Origin: UBA7396 sp034676185
GTDB taxonomy: Bacteria; Patescibacteriota; Gracilibacteria; BD1-5; UBA6164
Length of the DNA stretch: 5,828 nucleotides
Assembly (NCBI GenBank): GCA_034676185.1
Contig: JAUCCN010000031.1
Coordinates: 1 to 5,828 of the forward strand
Direction of reading: 5' to 3'
Part shown: piece by piece, positions 5,253 through 5,828 of the stretch
Layout of the letters: the number at the start of each line of letters is the position of its first letter
Numbering within the stretch: the first letter of the stretch is position 1
Position numbers and translations under genes: made by a program
The notes under the pieces: model-generated
Told to the model about the DNA's origin: nothing
The model's database searches: none
The model's input: only the letters and a program-made list of their open reading frames with translations

Positions 5253-5828
5253 ATGAAAATTCATATAATAACTATTTTTCCAGAGAGTTTTGAATCATAT
5301 TTTTCCAGCAGTATTATGAAAAGAGCAAAAGAGCATTGATATCTTGAAATAATGTTTTATAAACTCAATAATTTTTCTCAAGTTCCAACTGGAAGAGTTG
5401 ATGATAAGGCATATGGAATGCATGGACAAGTTTTATCTCCAGAACCATTATCTAAAGCAATAGAAAGTATTTTTTCTACTATAGGAAAAAAAATAAAAGT
5501 TATCTATATGTCACCATCGTGAGAAATACTTACTCAGGAAAAAACAGAAAAATATATGTCACTTTTAGAAGATGAATTTATTATAATATGTGGGCATTAT
5601 GAAGGAATTGATCAAAGAATTATAGATATATATGTGGATTATAAAATTAGTATTTGAGAATATGTTCTTACCAGTGGAGAATTGACAAGTATGGTTTTTA
5701 TAGATTCTCTTGTGAGACAAATACCCTGAGTACTTTGAAATCAAGATTCTTATCTGGAAGAAAGTTTTTCTCAAAAATTAAATAGACAAAAAGAGTATCC
5801 TGTATATACTAAACCTCAAGAATTTATG
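5253..5828 (+). CDS. trmD: TrmD, tRNA (guanine37-N1)-methyltransferase, 3'-truncated by window edge
   Basis: TrmD methylates N1 of G37, next to the anticodon, using S-adenosylmethionine; the modification prevents +1 frameshifting. 192 residues are visible of the family's usual ~230-255; the C-terminal tRNA-binding part is off the edge. Seen in order: MKIHIITIFPESF start, GRVDDKAYG (48-55), YMSPSGE, the SPOUT trefoil-knot motif GHYEGIDQR (114-122), ISIGEYVLTSGEL (132-144), R155 (equivalent to E. coli R154), PGVLG, and KEYPVYTKPQEF. Five in-frame UGA codons read as Gly, including both glycines of PGVLG and the one in ISIGEY. Differences from the usual form: the PYGGGPGM loop is AYGMHGQV here, the Gly-Gly of YVLSGGEL is Ser-Gly, and the catalytic Asp169 position holds Glu (E170). 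The start is the only ATG at the family N-terminus. There is no Shine-Dalgarno sequence. Identity is secure. Confidence 0.95.

Noticed and set aside
5565..5774. Minus-strand ORF of 69 residues
   Set aside because: It is antisense to trmD, whose frame is well supported by the knot motifs.

Overview
The window comes from a bacterium that reads UGA as glycine (genetic code 25), so most likely a member of the Absconditabacteria (SR1) or Gracilibacteria (BD1-5) within the CPR/Patescibacteria. The main evidence is in two conserved housekeeping genes. In-frame TGA codons fall exactly on invariant glycines of TsaD (the HPGL, SGGH and AGGVSAN motifs) and of TrmD (the ISIGEY and PGVLG motifs). All four genes whose ends are visible stop at TAA. 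The host DNA is very AT-rich: one line I counted by hand, in the 2264-3640 region, was 20% GC.

Layout: (1) 1-787, plus strand, the 3' three quarters of tsaD. (2) 808-1410, minus strand, a 200-residue winged-helix protein with a decayed nucleotidyltransferase domain, convergent with tsaD across a shared bidirectional hairpin terminator. (3) 1499-3640, minus strand, a 713-residue CPA1/NhaP-type Na+/H+ antiporter with 22 UGA-glycines in its membrane part and a long helical cytoplasmic tail, followed by a hairpin terminator. (4) 3891-5072, minus strand, a 393-residue polytopic transporter-like protein unlike its surroundings. It is more GC-rich (38% and 48% in two lines counted), has about 30 glycines and no UGA codon, and carries a strong Shine-Dalgarno sequence and its own terminator. 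I read it as a recent acquisition from a standard-code donor. (5) 5253-5828, plus strand, the 5' part of trmD, divergent from the transporter.

TsaD (t6A37 synthesis) and TrmD (m1G37 methylation) both act at position 37 of tRNA anticodon loops, but they are on opposite sides of the accessory block and are not an operon here. The two transporters probably both act in membrane ion homeostasis. They are separately transcribed, and each appears to have its own promoter and terminator.

Standard-code gene calling breaks up every host gene here: it reduces the antiporter to a 254-residue tail and the winged-helix protein to 113 residues, and misses tsaD and trmD almost completely. The only full-length standard-code ORF is the foreign transporter. 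Gaps between genes are all under 260 bases and contain terminators, promoters and a few palindromes. I saw no tRNA, rRNA, CRISPR array, insertion sequence or integrase.
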